From: Gemmatimonas sp.
GTDB lineage: Bacteria; Gemmatimonadota; Gemmatimonadetes; Gemmatimonadales; Gemmatimonadaceae
NCBI GenBank assembly: GCA_023910675.1
Contig: JAAVWC010000001.1
Coordinates: 1-64,000, forward strand
Reading direction: 5' to 3'
DNA: 64,000 nt
Shown: positions 60,040-64,000 of the stretch, in pieces
How the letters are laid out: every line of letters starts with the position of its first letter
Numbering within the stretch: the stretch's first letter is position 1
Notes under the pieces: model-generated
The model's database searches: none
What the model was told of the DNA's origin: nothing
Seen by the model: the letters and a program-made list of their open reading frames with translations, nothing else
Made by a program: the position numbers and the translations under genes

Positions 60040-62244
60040 TTACTGCGGCGCCGCCACGATCGCGAACCATTGCGTGGGCAGCGGCGCGGACATGCCACGC
60101 GCTTGCACCACCGCCCGGTACAGCCCGGGCGCCAGCACCCGCCCTTCGCCGCCGCGCACATCCCACGTCACGGTGCCACCAGCGTTGGTGGGAACCGCCA
60201 GCAGCAGAGCGCCGTCGGGACTGTACACGAGCACATACCCGTTGGGCGGCGTGTTCACGAAGGCCACCTGCGCCGGCGCGCTGGCCTGCACACCAAAGAG
60301 CATGGGCAGACGCGGCGCCGTCCGCACCGCCGACACCGGCGACGGTAGCGCCGACAGCTGCGCGACCTTCTTGCCGTTCGTCTTCACCACCAGCAGCGCC
60401 TCGAGCGCCGAGGCATAGTCAGGCTCGAGACGCACGGCGTCGAGCAGCGCCGCCGAGGCGGGGGCGGTCTGCTGCTGTGCGAGCAGTGCGAGCCCAAGAT
60501 TGAACGAGGCCGACGCCAGGCTGGGCTGCTCACGCAACGCCGCCCGGTACTCCCGTCCCGCGTCACTCAGTGCGCCCTCCTGCTGCAGCACATCCGCGTA
60601 CTCGGCGCGCATCCACGCCAGCGCCGGCTGCGACGACAACGCACGCTCGTAGAGGGCGCGGGCGTCGTCGGTGTCCCCCTGTCGCACCTTTGCCTGCGCG
60701 AGCGCACGCAACACATCAGGACGCGTGTCTCCGAGTTCGATGGCGCGCTCGAGCGCCGCGGCCGCTTCCTTCTGTCTTCCACGTGCCTGGTGCGCGACCC
60801 CCAGCAGGAAGTGTCCCTGCGGATAGGCACGATCGTTCGCCAGCAACGGCGTAAGCTCGGTGGCCGCCTCGTCGAACATGTCGCCACTGCCCGACAGCGA
60901 CGCAAACACGACCTTGCCCATAGCCGTATACAACGCACTCTCCGGCCCGCTGCGATCGCGCGCATAGTACGGCTCGATGGCAACCGCCGACTTCGCTGCG
61001 CGCGCCGAGTCACGCGACGGCACGCGAATCCAGTGATCACTGAAGGTCCCGTGAGGGACGGTACGCTCCTTCACCACCGGCATGTGACAGCTCACGCAAT
61101 CGCCCGCCGGCGCGTGCGACAGCTTCGACGCCGCTGTGGTGAACTTCGCGGTGAACGCGCTGCCCGTGTGACACGACAGACACGGCTGATTGCGCGTGGC
61201 GCGCGTCGCGGGCGCGGCGTGCGGGTTATGGCAGGTGGCGCACTCAAGCGGCTTGTCGCTGGTCATGGAGCCGCGGAAGCACGCGCTCTGCTTGAGACGA
61301 TCGGCATGCGACACGAGATCGATATCGCCGCCATTCTTGAAGTACGCGTACTGCGCTTCGAGCTGCTTGGCGGGAGTGAAGTCGAAGGCGGTGCGCTTCT
61401 CGCGCAACACCGCGACTGACGTGTGCACGTGACACTGCTCGCAGACATCCATGCGTCGATCGAGCGGCAGCCGCACCGGATTCACGATTGACGAGTCCAT
61501 TGTGTGCACTGCCAGCCGCGACGCCGCGCCCGCATCGGCGCGCCATTTGGTCACGTGCAACGCCCCCGGACCATGGCAACGCTCGCAGCCAATGCCGGCG
61601 CGCAGCACGGGGTACTTGCCTTCGAGATGCGGCGCCGGCGTTGGATAGCTCGAGTGACAGGCAATGCACCGGTCGGGCATGACGCGCGAAAAGCGCGCGT
61701 TGTTGACCTCGTAGCCTGGGCTGAAATCCCACCCGTGGTTGGCATACCACGTGAGCGGCAACTGAAAGAGCCGCCCGTTCTCTTCCGTGAAATACGTCCG
61801 CGCCAGCCGCCCGCTCCCCATCACGTAATCCATGCGGCGACGCAGTTCGTGCACCGGCATGGCCGCGTCCCCCGGACGCGTTTCCACCTGCCAGAGGGCA
61901 CCAGCACTATCGATGACCTTGTACGCGTACCCGCTCGGCTGATTGCGCCGCGCATCCGCCATGGCCTGTTCCACTCGGCCGTCGGCGCTCCACTTGTGAA
62001 AGGAACTCGCCATGCTGTGCTTCGCGTACGAGGCGGCCTCGGCGGCATGGCAGCTGGTGCAGCTTGAGTCGCCCACATACGCAACGGTGGTCGCCACGTT
62101 CCGGAACTGCCGTTCCACCGTGTCCGGCTGCTGCGCTACGGCGGCAGTCGGCGTAGCGGGACGGTCGCAGGCCGACCCCGTGTACAGTGCGGCGAGTACC
62201 AGCAGGAGGGAGGCGGCACGGAACGGGACCACGCGTGGGATCAT
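60040..62244 (-). CDS. Seven-heme cytochrome c with C-terminal TPR region (lipoprotein)
   Basis: 734 residues. The N-terminus ends in lipobox TGSAC. Seven CxxCH haem-binding motifs follow: CTSCH, CIACH, CERCH, CEQCH, CATCH, CLSCH and CVSCH, within about residues 60-410, in the style of NrfA/cytochrome c552-like multihaem proteins. Residues about 460-640 form TPR helices (AYPQGHFLLGVAHQARGRQKEAAAALERAIELG, DARALYERALSSQPA, SASFNLGLALLAQQQ). The end (PNGYVLVYSPDGALLLAVPT, then WDVRGGEGRVLAPGLYRAVV) is a small beta domain. It is likely a periplasmic or outer-membrane electron-transfer protein. It is divergent from fbp. Confidence 0.92.
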   Translation of the reverse strand: MIPRVVPFRAASLLLVLAALYTGSACDRPATPTAAVAQQPDTVERQFRNVATTVAYVGDSSCTSCHAAEAASYAKHSMASSFHKWSADGRVEQAMADARRNQPSGYAYKVIDSAGALWQVETRPGDAAMPVHELRRRMDYVMGSGRLARTYFTEENGRLFQLPLTWYANHGWDFSPGYEVNNARFSRVMPDRCIACHSSYPTPAPHLEGKYPVLRAGIGCERCHGPGALHVTKWRADAGAASRLAVHTMDSSIVNPVRLPLDRRMDVCEQCHVHTSVAVLREKRTAFDFTPAKQLEAQYAYFKNGGDIDLVSHADRLKQSACFRGSMTSDKPLECATCHNPHAAPATRATRNQPCLSCHTGSAFTAKFTTAASKLSHAPAGDCVSCHMPVVKERTVPHGTFSDHWIRVPSRDSARAAKSAVAIEPYYARDRSGPESALYTAMGKVVFASLSGSGDMFDEAATELTPLLANDRAYPQGHFLLGVAHQARGRQKEAAAALERAIELGDTRPDVLRALAQAKVRQGDTDDARALYERALSSQPALAWMRAEYADVLQQEGALSDAGREYRAALREQPSLASASFNLGLALLAQQQTAPASAALLDAVRLEPDYASALEALLVVKTNGKKVAQLSALPSPVSAVRTAPRLPMLFGVQASAPAQVAFVNTPPNGYVLVYSPDGALLLAVPTNAGGTVTWDVRGGEGRVLAPGLYRAVVQARGMSAPLPTQWFAIVAAPQ

Positions 62245-62289
62245 CTGCCTACAGTAGCGTGTGGGACGCCTGTGCGACAATCGTTCGGG

Positions 62290-63315
62290 ATGCGCCAATT
62301 ATCCCCCACGGGCGGCAGACCCACACTCGCGCAGTTCCTTATTGAGTCACGCCGGGACGTTCCGGACGCCACCGGTGACTTTGACGGCCTCGTGACCGTC
62401 ATCGCGCTCGCGTGCAAAGCCATCGCCCTGCAGGTCGCCCGCGGCGTACTCGCCGTACCCGCCGGCGAGACTGACGCGACCAATGTGCAGGGCGAGGTCC
62501 AGCGACCACTCGATGTCGTAAGCAACGAGCTGTTCCTGCGCGCCTGCGAGTGGAACGGCGTCTGCGCGGGCATGGTGTCGGAAGAACTCGACGAACCCTA
62601 CGTCATTCCGTCGCGCTACCCGCGCGGCAGATACCTGCTCTGCTTCGATCCGCTCGATGGGTCTTCGAATATCGATGTGAACATGAGCGTGGGAAGCATT
62701 TTTTCGGTGCGCCGCGCGCCGCGCGGTACGGCCGTCCCAACCACCGAGGACTTTCTGCTCCCCGGCACCGCGCAGCTGTGTGCGGGCTATGCGTTGTACG
62801 GTCCATCGTCCATGCTCGTGCTTACCGTGGGACGCGGGACGCACGCGTTCACCCTCGATCCACAGCTCGGCGAATGGATTCTCACCCACCCTGACATCGC
62901 GATCGCCCCCACCACGCGGGAATTTGCGATCAATGCGTCCAACCAGCGGCACTGGGAGCCTGCCGTGTCACGCTATGTGCAGGAGTGCCTGGAGGGCGAG
63001 ACGGGCGTGCGAGGGGTGGACTTCAACATGCGCTGGATTGCGTCGCTGGTGGCCGAGGCGCACCGCATTCTCATGCGCGGCGGGGTGTTTCTGTACCCTC
63101 GCGATGCGCGGGAAGGGTACCGGCAGGGACGGTTGCGGGTGCTGTACGAGGTCCATCCCGTCGCGATGCTCATCGAGCAGGCCGGCGGGTGGGCCAGCGA
63201 CGGCCATACCCGGGTGCTTCCGCTCGTTCCGAGAGCGCTGCACGAGCGGCGGGCCTTCCTGTTCGGGGCGCGGGAGGAGGTGGCTCGCATTGAGGGGTAC
63301 CACCGGGAGGGGTGA
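62290..63315 (+). CDS. fbp: Fructose-1,6-bisphosphatase, class I
   Basis: 341 residues. It has GEVQRPLDVVSNELF, EELDEPYV, the metal- and phosphate-binding core LLCFDPLDGSSNIDVN, SVGSIFSV, YALYGPSSMLVLTVG, and near the end GGVFLYPRDAREGYRQGRLRVLYEVHPVAMLIEQAGGWAS in separate motif blocks, all standard for class I FBPase. It removes the C1 phosphate in gluconeogenesis. The ATG at 62290 is preferred; a GTG at 62272 adds six residues. It is divergent from the multihaem gene, with 45 bp between. Confidence 0.95.
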   Translation: MRQLSPTGGRPTLAQFLIESRRDVPDATGDFDGLVTVIALACKAIALQVARGVLAVPAGETDATNVQGEVQRPLDVVSNELFLRACEWNGVCAGMVSEELDEPYVIPSRYPRGRYLLCFDPLDGSSNIDVNMSVGSIFSVRRAPRGTAVPTTEDFLLPGTAQLCAGYALYGPSSMLVLTVGRGTHAFTLDPQLGEWILTHPDIAIAPTTREFAINASNQRHWEPAVSRYVQECLEGETGVRGVDFNMRWIASLVAEAHRILMRGGVFLYPRDAREGYRQGRLRVLYEVHPVAMLIEQAGGWASDGHTRVLPLVPRALHERRAFLFGAREEVARIEGYHREG

Positions 63316-63473
63316 CCCCGAGCAAGCCGCCAGTGTGACGGTTTTTCCAGCACTGAAATGAGACTTTGGTCTTACTAAACGCTCAGGGATACATGTCGAC
63401 ACTCATCGCCACGAACGCCTGCGTGGCTGGCTGAAGGACACTCCCCCATTTGTGCTCTCGACGAGGAGACACT

Positions 63474-64000
63474 GTGAAATCCTGGTTTCTGAATCTGCGT
63501 ATTCGCTACAAACTGCAGTTGGCAATGGGCATCATTACCATCGGACAGATTGCCAACGGCATCGAAGCGATGCGCCAGTTGTCGGAACTCAACGACCAAT
63601 CGACCGCCGTAAGTCGCGATTGGCTTCCCGGGGTAGAGCGCATCGGTGCGCTCGAGAACGCCCTCACCGAGTACCGGGTGTTGCAGTTCTCGCATCTGAC
63701 CGCGTCGGATGAGGCGAGCCGCCGCACGATCGAAGCGGCCATGGCGGCGCAGCGTACCACCATCGACTCATCGGCCGCATCGTATGGAGAGACGATCGTT
63801 CTGGATACGGACCGGGCGCTCTTTACCCAGTACACGGAACAAGCCTCGGCATTTTTCGGCGCCTGGGGTGCCGCGCAGTCCCTCTCTCGCGAGGGCCGGA
63901 TAGCCGAGGCACGCGAGCTATTGTCGGGGCGCGGCGCCACGGAATTCCAGGCGCTCAATCACACCCTCGTCAGCCTCATCAAGCTCAATCACGACGAGAG
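63474..64000 (+). CDS. Methyl-accepting chemotaxis protein, N-terminal part (runs off the window)
   Basis: A GTG start (VKSWFLNLRIRYKLQLAMG) after the ribosome site GAGGAG at 63463-63468. The first 30 residues include a membrane helix (LQLAMGIITIGQIANGI), followed by a four-helix-bundle ligand domain typical of the 4HB_MCP family: QLSELNDQST, WLPGVERIGALENALTEYRV, TIDSSAASYGET and ALNHTLVSLIKLNHDE. The opening WFLNLxIRxKL is characteristic of this receptor class. The remaining HAMP and signalling domains would lie beyond 64000. It is likely an inner-membrane chemoreceptor. Confidence 0.82.
   Translation, partial: MKSWFLNLRIRYKLQLAMGIITIGQIANGIEAMRQLSELNDQSTAVSRDWLPGVERIGALENALTEYRVLQFSHLTASDEASRRTIEAAMAAQRTTIDSSAASYGETIVLDTDRALFTQYTEQASAFFGAWGAAQSLSREGRIAEARELLSGRGATEFQALNHTLVSLIKLNHDE

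Noticed and set aside
1..64000. tRNA, rRNA or replication origin
   Set aside because: No cloverleaf with conserved T-loop, no rRNA-like stretch, and no dnaA/DnaA-box cluster was noticed on reading; a covariance-model scan would be needed to exclude small RNAs.

Overview
The window is a 64-kb stretch of high-GC bacterial chromosome with dense, ordinary gene packing and many ATGA/GTGA stop-start overlaps. The mix suggests a Gemmatimonadota-like environmental Gram-negative: Tat and lipoprotein signals, a large tricorn-like S41 protease, a DUF5117-type zinc metalloprotease, a PQQ dehydrogenase with a built-in cytochrome, a seven-heme cytochrome-TPR lipoprotein, RecBCD, and a PEP-CTERM protein. 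This placement is inference from gene content; no rRNA, tRNA, CRISPR array or replication origin was seen.

Layout. 0.2-6.9 kb: a secreted protein, then a minus-strand operon (truncated haemoglobin, rsmD, penicillin-acylase family hydrolase, type II pantothenate kinase, TrpF-like protein) and two lipoproteins. 6.9-8.0 kb: a non-coding array of nine 119-bp hairpin repeats. 8.1-10.3 kb: a Tat-exported HisC-like aminotransferase and an amidase. 10.3-16.4 kb: a decayed island holding the 3' end of a type I restriction gene (hsdR), a damaged ISL3-family element, a PEP-CTERM gene, a damaged IS1380-family transposase, an SDR gene missing its 5' end and an hsdM fragment. 16.4-24.5 kb: amino-acid-oxidase-like flavoenzyme, HhH protein, DUF3179 membrane protein, HAD phosphatase, tricorn-like protease. 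24.5-32.3 kb: cold-shock protein, IF-1, Nudix/LuxR pair, DUF2231 protein, phosphatidylserine decarboxylase, PH-domain protein, FabH. 32.4-47.5 kb: metalloprotease, hybrid histidine kinase, recC-recB-recD operon and a divergent Pif1/RecD-like helicase. 47.5-64 kb: M20 amidohydrolase, PQQ dehydrogenase, Kir-like channel, CPA1 antiporter, Old Yellow Enzyme, EVE protein, an SDR / beta-hydroxyacid dehydrogenase / IlvD-type dehydratase operon, the multiheme cytochrome, fructose-1,6-bisphosphatase and the start of a chemoreceptor.

The most distinctive non-genic signal is palindromic DNA. One family (about 90-105 bp, arms up to 40 bp) occurs singly at 34-124, 18456-18561 and 30239-30335 and as the nine-copy array at 6942-8001. 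A second family (about 210 bp, near-complete palindromes) occurs at 31620-31827 and 59706-59924. An unrelated 206-bp palindrome separates two convergent genes at 27682-27887. No transposase that would obviously mobilise them is present in the window.

Functional themes are redox and periplasmic hydrolysis (exported oxidases, proteases, amidases), DNA end processing (RecBCD plus helicase) and loss of a restriction-modification locus through IS activity.
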